A DNA stretch of 64,000 nt from Kudoa neothunni. Taxonomy: Eukaryota; Cnidaria. The notes below the pieces were generated by a model that saw nothing but the letters and a program-made list of their open reading frames with translations, made no database searches and was not told the DNA's origin. The stretch covers positions 744,001 through 808,000 of the forward strand of contig OZ199838.1 in NCBI GenBank assembly GCA_964304625.1. The letters run 5' to 3'. The position numbers and the translations under genes were made by a program. Shown here one piece after another: positions 38,801 through 51,404 of this stretch; the first letter of the stretch is position 1, and each line of letters begins with the position of its first letter.

Positions 38801-41548
38801 TCAACACTAATATCTCCATCAATATTTGTGTTATATGTTTAAAAATAATATTCAACTTTTTTTTTAATTTTATATTATCTTTTAACCATTCGATACCCAG
38901 GAAAAAAACTTACACACATGTCTAGAGGTGGACACTGTGTACATCCCCAAAAAAACATTGAAATGTATAACTGAACAACGAATTATTTAGTAAAGCATGA
39001 TTTATTAAATATATGTTTTATTCTTTATCCATAATTGACTTTGTCACACACACTGCTTATTGTACGGCATTGTTTATTGGGTGATCTCTTAGATACACCA
39101 CCATAACCGCCTTTTCTGGGTCCATCGTTTGTCCCCTCATTATTATTTTATATAATTGTTTTAGAACCCATTAAAAACTCCATTAATAGCTTTTTTTAGG
39201 AATTCTCTTTAGGACCAAAGCTTGTATAAACTAAGAAATTGAAGGTGCTAGTCCCATAAAATTGAAATTAATTGTGTGCTGCCGCGTCTGTAATATTGTA
39301 TAATACAGCTATTATTCAGCATCTAGTACAGCAAATCTCAACATTTTCGTTCTTATCCAACCTCTCCCTTTTATGAGAATAAATGTTTTCCCCATGTCTT
39401 TTTATGATTACTCTATGAGATCCTTTGATAAATTATATATTTATACACTAAGTAATAATTATTTTAAATGTTATTAATAGTTAATATTTATACGTGAATA
39501 GACCAATTATTTACTTATGAATTAATAGGTGTATATTTAAAATACATTATATACTTACATGTATCGAAAAAATTTGGTATAGTTTTCGAAGAAAAAACAA
39601 TCACTCATTCTTAAGTTTAAATAATAAATGATTTGAATAAAAAAGTTAATCTTTGTAAATATTTTTTAGTCGCCTTGACAATCTTGGTGGTTAAATGAAT
39701 ATAGGAAAATCCCCTGGTCCTATCTCATCGAGCCCTAAGGGTTAAGTTGAGTCCCCTTTTGGGATCATTGATGTAAAACCTTAGTTTATATCAAATATAT
39801 TTACAGAATTTGTTCGCTTCTCGATTCGAGTTGGATGTGAATATTACGTGTCATTGGTCTCTTCACGCAGGAATGACGTTTGATGAATCCTTGATTTATA
39901 TATCGCTATCAAAATCAGGGTTATCGTCCCTTATCGTTAATGGGTCTATTTCCTCAATATTTTCAGATAAAAATGTCTATATCTGAATCTTTTGATGAAA
40001 AAAAATAAAACCCTCGCCGTTATTTATTGTTTGACTGATGATCTCCCGCAAAAATTCCGTTTTATCCAAAAAATAACGAAGAATATTCCAAAATAATGAA
40101 AATTAGCATAGACGTATCAGTAAAGTTTGTGAGTATATTAGATAATCGCACAGACCACGTCGTATATAGACATATCTTGTCTCAATTGAATCGACATAAA
40201 AATGATACTTATGCTCAAATAATAATAATAATTTAAAATCAAGTTTCTTTACAAGTTAAATTTATCAAAACCTCATTGTTATGAAATTTATAATGCAATA
40301 TCTAGAAAACCATCGGGTTATACTTGAGTGTCACTCTTTTAAACGTTTGGAAATGATCATTCATTTTAGGATTGGTGCAAGTATAACTCATTTTAACCTA
40401 ACCATCTTTAATTGGAAATAAAAAAAAAATTATATTAGAATAGATACGTAAAATATTAATATTATAAAACCTTTAATAGAATAGTAAATTCAATTGAAAT
40501 AAAATAATATAAATATTAAGAGAATTCAAATAGAGCATTATATTAAAAAACTCATCATAATGGACACCCTGCACACGTCCTTGTCTTGGAGGGTTAATAA
40601 ATTAACTAATTTCATTAAATAATTAGATATATTATACTTATACCCTCTACGTTATTTAACATTATATATATAAATATATATAATTATTCATTATGTTATA
40701 TCATTATAAGACGAATAAGCAATTACCTCTAAAAGGAAAATTTTAGATTAATTATTTTATGAATCATTTTTATGCGTTTCATCTAATAAAAATAATTCAA
40801 TAGATTGGTAAAATAATTCGTATTGTACTTCGTATAAAAAAATAAAATATAAAAATTTAATACGAATCATAAAATTTAAATCGTTTTCCTTATTCATATC
40901 TATGTGTTTTGAACTTTTATTATTGTTAATTATAACCTTAAAATGTTACACTCTAGTCTAAGGCAGAGTCTAACTTAATTGGTAAAATTAAGCATACCTG
41001 GCCAAAATAATTTTAATAAGTTCAGTTAAAGTATAAACTTATTGTTCTATTATAAATGTTAGCTATGTCGATCATATAATGTTAAACTGAAAAAATTCAA
41101 TTTTTCAATTTTTTCCAAATAATATAATAATATAATTATTATTTTTAAGTATAACATCATAAAATGACTTTTATTAAATGATATCTGATAGATAATATTT
41201 GGTTCAAGAAAAATAATCTTTTTATTTTTCTAGTGTATTCACCAAATATTCTTTATTGTGTTATAAAATTAATAACAAAAAATTTTTAAAATATGAAATA
41301 AATGTTTAAATATTAATAATAAAATATATATAGTCAATTCAACTTTAAAACTTACCATTAAATGGTAAGTTAATTTATGCATCATTTCTTGGAGCTGATG
41401 AAATATATTTAATAAAAATTATATTCCATAATTAAAGTGTAATTAACAATATTTTCTACTTACACACTAGAATTTCTCGCACTGATATCACCAAATCTAA
41501 TTATATTATGTTTAAGTCAATCAAAATAAAAAAATTAGATGATATCAA
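32870..41548. other. 8.7 kb gene desert
   Basis: I found no supportable exon chain. The open frames at 34902-35172 (both strands) and 37896-38141 have no family match, and the latter is low-complexity. Possible piggyBac-type ends (TTAACCCT) occur at 34008 and, inverted, near 39745 and 40604. An acidic minus-strand frame near 39900-40000 (SKDSDIDIF, ENIEEIDPL) resembles piggyBac N-termini but stands alone. A perfect 11-base inverted repeat (aacttaccatt) sits near 41348-41371. Confidence 0.4.
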
Positions 41549-43152
41549 TTATTCTTCAATCGGCTTAGCCACTTTCTTTTGAATTGTTGAAGACGTTTCG
41601 GTATTATGATTCTGTTCTCTCTCAATAATGTAAACGCCAATTCTAAATTGAAATAGACGATTGGTTTTCAAATTGCAACGATTACGTCCCAATAACGGTT
41701 GCCATAAAAGCTATAGTTCCAAATATAATATAGGTTAACCCAGGGAACCAATCAATGGTGTTTTTATAGATATAGTTGGAACGAACACGCCAACACTGGT
41801 TGATAATATTGTGAAAATGCTTTGTAATGGGAATATCAGTGCTAAAAATAATGATAATAACCATAATAGTCAGAATACTGAAATAAATTAATAATAAAAA
41901 TATACTCTTTGATTGACCTTTGAATACTTTTGAATGACAGGTATTAAACGTTGGTCTGAAAACATCCTGTAATATCAGAAAGATTGGAGCTGTGCATAAT
42001 TTAGACACGAAATCACGCTAATCAAATTACCAAAATACAGGTACATATGATGGTTTGCAAAAGCAACCATGTAATAGAATGCCAAATGTAGAGGTGTCGC
42101 TAAGGCACATAATTTCCAACCGGCCAGATTTTTATTAAATATTTCTGATGCTAAAATAATGAGCGTTGGCCCTAATCCACGGAACAGCCAGAAGATAGAT
42201 AAAAGGAAACCACCCTGTTTGGAAGTAAAATTAAATTTGTTATTCATCGAATAAAGTTGATATAGTTTCTGTAATGATATATCCGCTATAATTAATTATG
42301 TACTGAAATTGATTAGGACTAATTATACAGAATCCAAGCATGATCTGGGAAATGAAAATCATAATTGTTGGTAAGTTAAAGCTTTTAATGGTTTGAATAG
42401 TGGCATCTCCGATCCCAAGTACCTCACCATTCTGCTTGTTATCTTTTGGAATTACTCTTTCGAGCCACGCTGATAAACCAATTACGAATAATTCCATTGT
42501 TATCAATATTAAAAATGGTGTAAAATATCCGAGGTACATGATAAAGTATCCACTTAGAAAGGAACTTAAGCGTATAGCAGCAATCGTTGAAACTTCAATC
42601 CTTAAAAATTTTATTTTTGTATTAGTTTGATTGTTTGTGTATGAAATGTAGGTTTGTACTAACGATTTAAGTGAACCGAAGCTTCCAAAAAAACTGGGAA
42701 TAAAAACCAATCCAAACTAAATATTAATTTCAAAAAAAAAATTAACGTATACCTAAATCACTTACATAGATATATAGAGATTTAGACGGAAAAAACCAAA
42801 GATAAATGCCAATAAGAGACGTTAACAAAGATGAAACGCAGGGGATCCAAATCAAATTGTCTGGCGAATAAACAAAAGATAAATAGTTGACATAAAATAT
42901 TGAGATAAGCGTGGGTATTAATATGCCCCAATTAGACAAAATATTCCATCTGGCCAACTGCTCGGAAACAAAATTGTTAAATGTTTTATTTTGGTAGCAT
43001 TCATCTATAGATATGTTGTTATATGTTTGTTCACAAATATTCTTGAATATTAGCTGGCTCATCAGAGGTAGTTGCAGAAAATAAGCAACACTGAATAAGA
43101 ATATGACAACTTCTATCAGCTTGACACTTTTGATAATTTCAATAAACTTCAT
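41549..43152 (-). CDS. SLC46-like major facilitator transporter, inverted paralogue
   Basis: Six exons on the minus strand: 43152-42766, 42716-42329, 42285-42031, 41989-41906, 41841-41696 and 41642-41549. Splice positions and phases match the plus-strand gene at 14405-15970. Exons 3, 4 and 6 even have identical lengths (255, 84 and 94 bases). The N-terminus has an insertion (KSVKLIEV) relative to the paralogue. Conserved blocks include LPLMSQLIFKNICEQTY, LVFIPSFFGSFGSLKSLV, LCALATPLHLAFYYMVAFAN and YIIFGTIAFMATVIGT. Like its partner it lacks a recognisable motif A. Exon 5 does not keep phase: its two ends are in different frames, implying a one-base shift near 41790. Alternatively, leaving the 64-base intron 4 unspliced gives one open frame from exon 4 to exon 5. 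Either this copy is decaying, or the assembly has an error, or the splicing differs. Confidence 0.75.
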
Positions 43153-43657
43153 TATTGATGTATATTCTACTTATTGACTTTTATAAACAACTGAAAAATG
43201 ATATTTTTGAAATATAAACTATAAAATGCTATCTATAAAATAATAACATAAAAAGAAGAACAACTTGGTATTAATTCCCTTAAATAAGCTATTTTTTGTT
43301 AATTAAGCCTTAATACTTCTTTTAATGTAAGCTATAATTCAATTTTTTTCTTTATGATGATTACACTAATGCAACTTTGCGATATCCGATCAATATTATA
43401 CATCAATAATATAAATTCAATCTATTTATTAATTCCACGTGAGATCGATTCTTATGCCCTTTATTCAAGGATATATTTTTTTGTCAGATGTTAGATCAAA
43501 ATATTTTACTAAGGGTTTGTCATCCATTATCGGATATTGTGATGATCAATTTCGGATTTTATGTAAATCAATTCCAGATTTTCGCGCAATAAAGCAACTG
43601 GTATAAATGTAATTCAATAAGTACTATTCAAAATAGGTTTATAGCTTTTTCATAATA
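43153..43657. other. Upstream region of the inverted SLC46-like gene
   Basis: A+T-rich sequence, nothing recognisable beyond being the likely promoter region. Confidence 0.35.
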
Positions 43658-44158
43658 TTAATCACGAGTAATATCCTCCATTAAATGACATTTCGTCAAA
43701 AACATTTCGGATTGATGACAAAAACTTTTGATTTCATCCTCCGAAACAGACTCTGCCGCAGTCATCATTCTTGAAATCAAATCATCCGTTCCGCGCTAAG
43801 GGCCGTCTTTTCTAACCCTAGATTTAATAAGCGAGAAGACTTCCTCAAACGGGTTAAGAAACGGTGAATAACTAGGCAGCTAACGTCGTTATCCCTCAAA
43901 TTCGTCATAAAATTCCGCATTTGCGAGATGGAACCTTACATTATCCATGGCAATAGCGAAATTATCCTCCATAATATCTTCAATTTCTCCAAGGAAGTCA
44001 CGGAATATGTCTGTGTTGACAGATAAAAATACAGCCTCGCAATGAACCAGGCCAGTTCTACATATCGCCAATACCATCGTAACGTTTGGACCACGACTAT
44101 TTGGTAATGTCACATTAGGAGTTGTTCCTCTTTGTGACCTTTCGTGGGCCCTCAGCAT
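43658..44158 (-). mobile_element. Tc1/mariner (IS630-like) transposase relic 2
   Basis: Only the C-terminal half of a DDE_3 transposase remains. It begins in the segment before the second catalytic motif (RGPNVTMVLAICRTGLV), includes FAIAMDNVRFHLANAEFYDE with the second Asp, and ends with LPSYSPFLNPFEEVFSLIKS carrying the catalytic Glu. The DNA-binding half and the first Asp are gone. Three in-frame stops lie in the last third. It differs in sequence from the relic at 26130, so it is a separate lineage. Confidence 0.78.
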
Positions 44159-44544
44159 ATGGAGATTGAATTTTTTTTTATTGGAATCGAGGGAAAAATT
44201 TTAATTCAAGATAATGTTAGTTGGCAATTAAAGAATTTTAAGGATGAACATAAACAAAGATTTTAGGATAATAATATAAAGAAAATTATTCATATTGCGC
44301 TGAAAAATGAGTCAGAAATAAAATAGTATTTATAATTTTTAAGAACTGGTCATTCGCCAAATTTTATCCTAATTTAAAAGGACATAAATACTCTATTAAT
44401 AAATATGATTAAAACAACAATTGTAAATTATTTTTCAGCCAAATAATCTTAATAATAGTTTGTTGTTCTTTTTAAATAAACGGTGTAGTACTCATGCTGA
44501 ATAATAAAGAAAACGTAAAATAAAATTACTTGCATGCGTATTAC

Positions 44545-47460
44545 CGGTGTGTATTATCAGTCGCAACCAGGCAATGCCCATTCGTTCGTTCAAATTTCGT
44601 TTGTTCGTGTTCGTATCCGCTTTTAGATACATTACGTCTAAATTGAGTGTGGAAAATGTTGAAGGGGCCTTGAAAGCTGGTAGACTTTTCTCTTGGAAAA
44701 AACCTACAACGCGTTCTAAAGAATGGGACAATTTCTGTTCCATCTTTACTAAAGACGGGGTCGATACATCCCAAATTGATTTTATTGTTTGCACAAAGTG
44801 CAACAAAGTGCAACAAAGTATTCCCGCATAAGTCGTCTTACGGGAATAGGAAATTTATTAGTCATAATAAGTTACACACTCGAACAAATAAAGATATAAA
44901 AATTATTGAATTATATGTTTCACCTCCCTTCATTGTTAATTTAAGCGTATCAGATCAGGTAATGTTTGACATTAAAATTGCTAATTTTGTAGCTGAAACA
45001 ATCTCCCCGTTTACAATAACAGAAAGGGCATCGTTTACAGAGATGATAAACATGCATTTAACTTAGGAAATATTTCAATGAACCTAGTGCTAGGCTTAAA
45101 ATTTTATCCAAAAATATGCGGTAAACAAATAATTATAAATGAATATGAGCGTATATATTTAAAAAGGAACAAATTAATTAAAACAATCAATCCATTCATT
45201 GATATATCAGTGTTGTTTGTTAAAAGTTTCACCCTTCGACATTTCCAATATGACATGATCTATTTTCCTGTGAAACACACCGCAGTAAATATAAATAAAA
45301 TCTGCACGGAATTTTGTAGTAAATTTTCAGTTAACAAATCTGATCTAAGAATTGTTTGTGATTCCGAAACAAACAATCTATCAGGTCTAAGAGAGTTCAA
45401 CACAATCAGGTGTGCTTCACACCGCCTTCACATTATTATATCTCAATTTTTTTTATGTAAACATTTTTGCATGTAACCATTATTGAAAAAAAATTAAGAA
45501 TTAATACCAAAGATCCCGGAATCTTCGAAAAGCCACTCATTACGTTATGAACTGGATAGTGACTCAGAAGATTTACAATCAGAAATTCAACTGTACACCC
45601 AAGAAAAAGTCAGCCAGGTTTACCAAAACCACTCATGTATTGGGAAAACTCAAAGGTAATCATAGAAAAATTGCAACTAAAGTGTATAGTCGTCGACCAG
45701 CATCCAATTCAATGTCAGAGAGGGTGTTTTCATACGCTTGAAAAATGTTATCCAAGTCTAGATATAGACTTGATCCAAACACATTAAGAAAATTAATAGT
45801 CTACACTAATACTATTAAGAATAAGACATTTTTGAAGTAAAATTAATTCACTTCTAATTATTAAACTTTAAAATTAAGGTTTGAAAGTATTGTAATCATT
45901 CTAAAAAACGTCTAGACAGATTTGACTATAGCATTACTTAATATGGCGATCATCTCTTTCGTAAATCGAGTTAATTATCTCTGAAAAAAAAACACTGATG
46001 TCAAATTTTTATTTGGTATTAAAATAAGAAATTATGACATATGAGGAGGTAACATACCTCAACAAAATCTGTAGATCATGGTAAAGATCATAATTGTTTA
46101 TATTCAATGCCTCATACTTTTTTCGCTCTAAATTTAATAGTAATTTCATATCCAAGGTCGTTTTGGTAATGGCGAAGTGATGGCACCTAAATACGTCTTC
46201 TCGCGCATTTTTTTCAATTTCTTTTTTTCTAAAAACATTGAATTTTTGTCTAATTTGTTTTGATATCCACTCATAAGTTGGTTATTTATCATATTATCTA
46301 GCATATAAACATAAATTTTACAATATCAGATTTATCTATACATGTTTTTATTGGTTTTAATTATGAATGGTTTGAAAACGAGGAAAACCACATGCTCTCA
46401 AAATGCATTTTCTTAATTTTCTTAGAACTGCTGAGTTTTTTTTAATAATACATCAAAATTACATTTTAGGTAAACATTTAATTTCCATAGGTAAGTAAAT
46501 TAAGGTTGATTATACGAAGTTATTATTTTATAGGAAATTTTCTTAGGTTTGTGTTTAGTATAATATTCGATTGACGTAAAAATGTTGTTATTTCAATATA
46601 TTTATTAGTTTTAGTCGTATATATAAACCGATAAAAATAACAACCGTAGTTAACATATAGTATTTTCGTATGGTAATATTCTTAATTCGTATATATTGCT
46701 GAAATTTTGGTTACTAAATTTTGACATATACAAAAACTTACAAAACAATAAAAATTTACCTCAATATTTTTTCCCCCACATTTTCAAATACTAAAAAGTA
46801 AAAAAATTTAATAATACAATTTTATAATATTTATTTTCTGGATTTTAATAATAAAAAATAAATAAATTCATAATTTCTAACAAAAAATTTAATGAAAAAA
46901 AATTATAAACTAAAACTATTCGAACGACAGTATTATATATGTTTTTAAATTATATAAGTATTTTCGTTATAGTGTAAAATGAGATCTTTTGTGAAACACG
47001 CAATAAGTTTATTCTTAAAGTTAGTCTATATAAAATTGTTATATATCAACAGTTAAAACCTAAATAGTAATAATAAATAACTTTTGGATTAATAACTAAA
47101 TGAGAAACGGAAAAATTCAATGTTTGTTGAAAAAATATGGAGATTACATGTGTAATCGACTGCGATCGGATGAAAAATTCTGAAAATTTTGAAGTTATTA
47201 TTTTAAGCTAAATTTTTTCTCATCTTATTCTTTTATTTTAGTATGGACAATCGTGCACCAGCGCTATGGTCCATAGTCAACTAAAAGGTCCCGCCACTTT
47301 TATCTTGGAAGGTTATGGTTCGACCCTCGTCCGCTACACCGTGTACTTTATCACTATCCCCGCACACGAAACACACGAATAGTTTCGTTCGTGGTTATAA
47401 ATATGAAGAAAACTTCGGTCGATCATGACACGAACGGGCATTGTCTGTTTGCAACGGTTA
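44545..47460 (+). mobile_element. BED-type hAT transposon relic, copy 2 (internally deleted)
   Basis: Same element as 4190-8050, in the opposite orientation. The BED finger lies at 44770-44870, the hAT core runs to about 45440, and the C-terminal dimerisation part is at 45540-45840 (RPASNSMSERVFSYA, then YRLDPNTLRKL). About 950 bases of transposase present in copy 1 (7141-6168) are missing at about 45440-45490. The non-coding 3' region runs from 45940 to 47460. In the finger a 10-base unit (gtgcaacaaa) is tandemly duplicated near 44798-44820 and shifts the frame. Ends carry an imperfect inverted repeat: gcaaccaggcaatgcccatt at 44562 and its inverted counterpart near 47430-47455. No clear target duplication was found. 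Confidence 0.78.
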
Positions 47461-50400
47461 ATACGCAGTTTTTTGATGGTCATGAGGGGATTACTTATTA
47501 TCGGTTGCCTACTGTAAATATATGTTTCCATATCAATCAATTATACGAAAATCTAATATCTACCCCCTTATTTTGAGGTAATATTCTTTTTAATATAATT
47601 TATAAATCCCAAACTTCTATTACAAGATTATGATGAAGTAATTTTTTCATAATTTCACTTTTATTAATTATTTTGTCACCTATAAATACAAAACTATGAA
47701 GTCTGAAAATATTAATAAACGAAATAGTTATGCGTGGTAATTCCTATCCTGCAACAACAGGAACTTAATTATATATTAAAGTGATATATTAAACGTAATA
47801 TTGATTTCATATGACGATGAATAATTTTTAGATTACTAAAATAAAAAAAATCCCAAATGTTTGTTGTTATTATTTATTAATTAATGTACGTTTTGATACT
47901 TTCAAGGCTTACACTCAGATAAATAAACAAATCCTTAATTGAGAACATTTAAAAACAATTATAATAAAATAATTATATGTTCCTATTTCCAACCTAAATT
48001 ATCCGATAATCTTCCTTATCTTGTTTCGATTTTTGTTTTGAAAATTTTTATGATTTTATGCGTGAAATTTAAAAAATATTAACAATAACATCAATCCTAT
48101 ATTATAATTATTTATTTTTCTGATATCATGTTATACTGATATTTTTATTGTAATTACATATTTTGCTAAAAATATAATGTATTTATTCCACATTCGACGA
48201 GTTATTTAACATCTTTTACATCCCATTCATTATAAATAAAATTATTTAATTTTAGTAAAATAATCAGGCATAAAGATTAAGTTTACGAAGAAATTTTAAA
48301 AAATTACAAAATAATAGTTTAGCAAACAATATTTAAAATCTATGTCGTTTAAACAATTCCAATTAATGCGAAGGATATCGTGTTCAATTTTTACAATAGT
48401 TCAAATCTGTAAGTATAGTTCCATGTATAATAATGAATAAATAAAATAATTTTATTAATTAACTGGCTATTGACACGGTAAATAATATTCGGGTGCTATT
48501 AGTTTTGACTATATTAATTATTAGCTCACGCTCGAGGTTCTTGCCCAATGTTTTTACTTAATCAATTTTTTTTTGTAATTTTTATTATTTTATTAAAATA
48601 TTAATAAAATAAAACATAGAGAGAATAGGTTTCTTTAATTCATGAAAATCGCACAACATGAATTCTGAAGCTGATATCTCCACCAAATTGTTTTCAACAA
48701 TTTAAATTAAATGTTGTTTCAATATATGTTAATACATTGGTGTATGTTATGCGGCGTATTTTTAGTATTTCAATGTTTTATCGGAATATCTAAATCGAAT
48801 AATCAGATTATTTTATTTAATTAATCATCACATGCTCCCGTTAAATTTGTTCAAGTTATTTTTCCATAAAAAAATAATTAATTAGTGAACAATATATTTT
48901 AAGTTTCTAAATACACGAAAAATAGATCAAATTACCTTCCCCACAAAAGAATAATAATAATAATCATCTAAATATAACACCATATATTCTCGTGCACTGT
49001 GTCACGTTATACTCGGAATATGACCCTGATATTATGCAGAAAAGTAAATACAAATAAATATTACATAAAATAGCCAGATACGTTCTTGTGATAAAAATTT
49101 ATTTTTTACTAATGAATAAAAAGCGTAAAGATTTAGATTATTTTAGCTCGAATTTAAGCGCATATCGTTAAGTGGTTTCTTAAATGCCTAATCAAGATTA
49201 ATCTTGAAAATATCAACCGATAATCTCTAGAAGAGACTCTCTACTAAGGCTTTACACAAAATTGGAATAAGTTACAATATGTGTGTCAATTTCTGGTGGT
49301 ATCGAATAAACAACCGGAAATGTTGTTTCCTACAATTCGTCCTGTTAGTTTACTTCGTATTTGATAAATATTTCAAAAAATTTTAATTTTTCTATAATTA
49401 TAAATTTTTAAAGAGAAATCTAGGCTAAACTGCAGTTTGGGGTGATTCATCGGGATTGTCGGAAAGACTTCCGCATCGGATTTTAAAATTGAGTTTTCGA
49501 TAGATAATGTAGCCACTATGTCACTAGAAGACTCGTTTTTTTTTTAAATCCGATTTAAAAAACTTTTTAAGTCGCTATAAATTTGGGGTTGTTACCAAAT
49601 GTTAAAAAATGTGGTAAATGCTTATCAGATGTGTATTTGATAAATCGGAAAAATAAAAATGATTCGTATATATTTTTTTTCTTCGCATACGCGTTTACGC
49701 CGAATTTCGTTTAACCGAAATATCAGTATCCGAAAGGAAGATACTAGGTCCCAACATTATTAGATAAACGGGGTTCGATTGTATATAAGTCATTTTATAA
49801 TATCATTGGGAATATGATTGTTATTCTTGTATTGGCCTTTCTTTTAACAGAGAGTCTAATGTATGAAAATAAAAATTACATAATTATCAAATTAATTAAT
49901 ATATTTTGGAATTTCTTAATTAAAAAAAACTGTTTTTATATTATTTATTTTTTTATCTCATATAAGTATTTAAATTTATGATTATGATAATAGCATTCTT
50001 ATAACACGATATATTTTTGACATTTTGTCAATTGTTTGTTAATTTTATGTATATCAAAAGCGAAAGGCATCGACAAAAAATTGTTCTGATTTTCATAGTG
50101 AAATCAATGGGTTTTTAACTTATTCATATTATCTAAATAATTAGATGTGACAAGTTTTAATTTAGACATAATATGTTTGAGTCGGATATATGGAATGATT
50201 GGAGTTGTCATTGTTTCTCTTTCGCATTCGGATCAAATAATCGATCAGTGGTGTGGCAAATCCAATTGGAAAATTACCGGCTTGGTATGAGAGTGTCTTG
50301 CTTGCAGATCTCAATCTTGGATGAACATATGTGTTCTTCTTGTATTGGAGTGTTTTATCATTAACAGTTCCATTTAATTTGCCATCTTAATATATATTTA

Positions 50401-51396
50401 TTATAGAGTTAAATTTTATACATTATTTGGTTAAGAAATTTTGTTAATATTACTTTGTCTAGTAAGTAACTGATTCCTATTATAATCCTTTATAACCAAT
50501 GGTGGTGATTGGTTTTTTATTTTTTTGAGTTCCGCCAGAAACTTTTCCTATAATTTAATAGGTCACATCATAATTGTACAGATTTATAACATAAATAGGT
50601 TAGTTAACGTATAATTCTACCAATATAATGAATATAAGTTAATTACCTTGGGGGTTTTTTGAACGTAGCAATCCAAGAAAAACACTAAAATATCTCATAG
50701 GTATTTTACACTAATATAATAGTCGACATAATACACATAATTATTATTTGTATCGAGTAACTTGAAAACATCTCGTTGAGAATTGTTAATATCACACCTA
50801 ATGAGTATATTAGTAACGTGATATCGTTTTCAAGTTACTTATATACAATGAGATTAAAAGATTAGTCTTATATATTAATATTGGCTTAATGAATAATTTG
50901 CGGAATTTATGTTAGAAAAACTTTATTCTCTATTCATATAATAATAAAAAAATACTTTATATTTATTTCAACTATTTATAAAACAATTTACACGTCAATT
51001 AATAATTTTAATTAAATTTATTTGTTCATATGATTAACTACTAAGACCTTTCAAATGATTTTTAACATATTCTGGCGTTAAAACTTTATTAAAATTAAAT
51101 AAAAAATTATTATTAAGAATTATAACCTATAATCATGTTAATTATTGCATTCCATGCGAATATAGCCATCCCATATGAAAACTCTTACTAAGAAGGTTCC
51201 CCTGATAATAATTCAAGAAGACAAAACATTTAAGTTAAGAAATTATATGATTGCAAAAACGTGGCGGCATTATGATTATAATTAGAATGCTTTAGTTATT
51301 AATATTTTATAACTAAAATTGCAAAAATTTTTGCATAAATATTTCTGCGCATTAATAATTATTTGATCAAGTAACAACTTTGATGAAATTACTATC
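47461..51396. other. Intergenic region with mini-element candidates
   Basis: No supported gene. Near 49681-49785 the end motif (reverse: acaatcgaaccccgtttatc) looks like a pogo/Tigger terminal repeat. At 50748-50848 a roughly 22-base inverted repeat encloses about 55 bases. A coding-like patch near 50170-50360 (plus frame with SHSDQIIDQWCGKSNWKITG) has no recognised family. Confidence 0.4.
50748..50848. repeat. Short inverted repeat, possible MITE
   Basis: The arms 50748-50769 and 50826-50848 share a perfect 14-base core (agtaacttgaaaac and its complement) with partial matching outside it. The loop is about 56 bases. A hairpin or a tiny non-autonomous transposon are both possible. No target duplication is evident. 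Confidence 0.5.
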
Positions 51397-51404
51397 GTTT
51401 AATC
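51397..51404. repeat. 8-base target-site duplication, left copy
   Basis: gtttaatc directly abuts the CAG end of the hAT relic and is repeated exactly at 53550-53557. Confidence 0.85.

Noticed and set aside
50173-50364. Possible exon of a membrane protein
   Set aside because: The only candidate intron would be about 23 bases, and no family match supports any frame.
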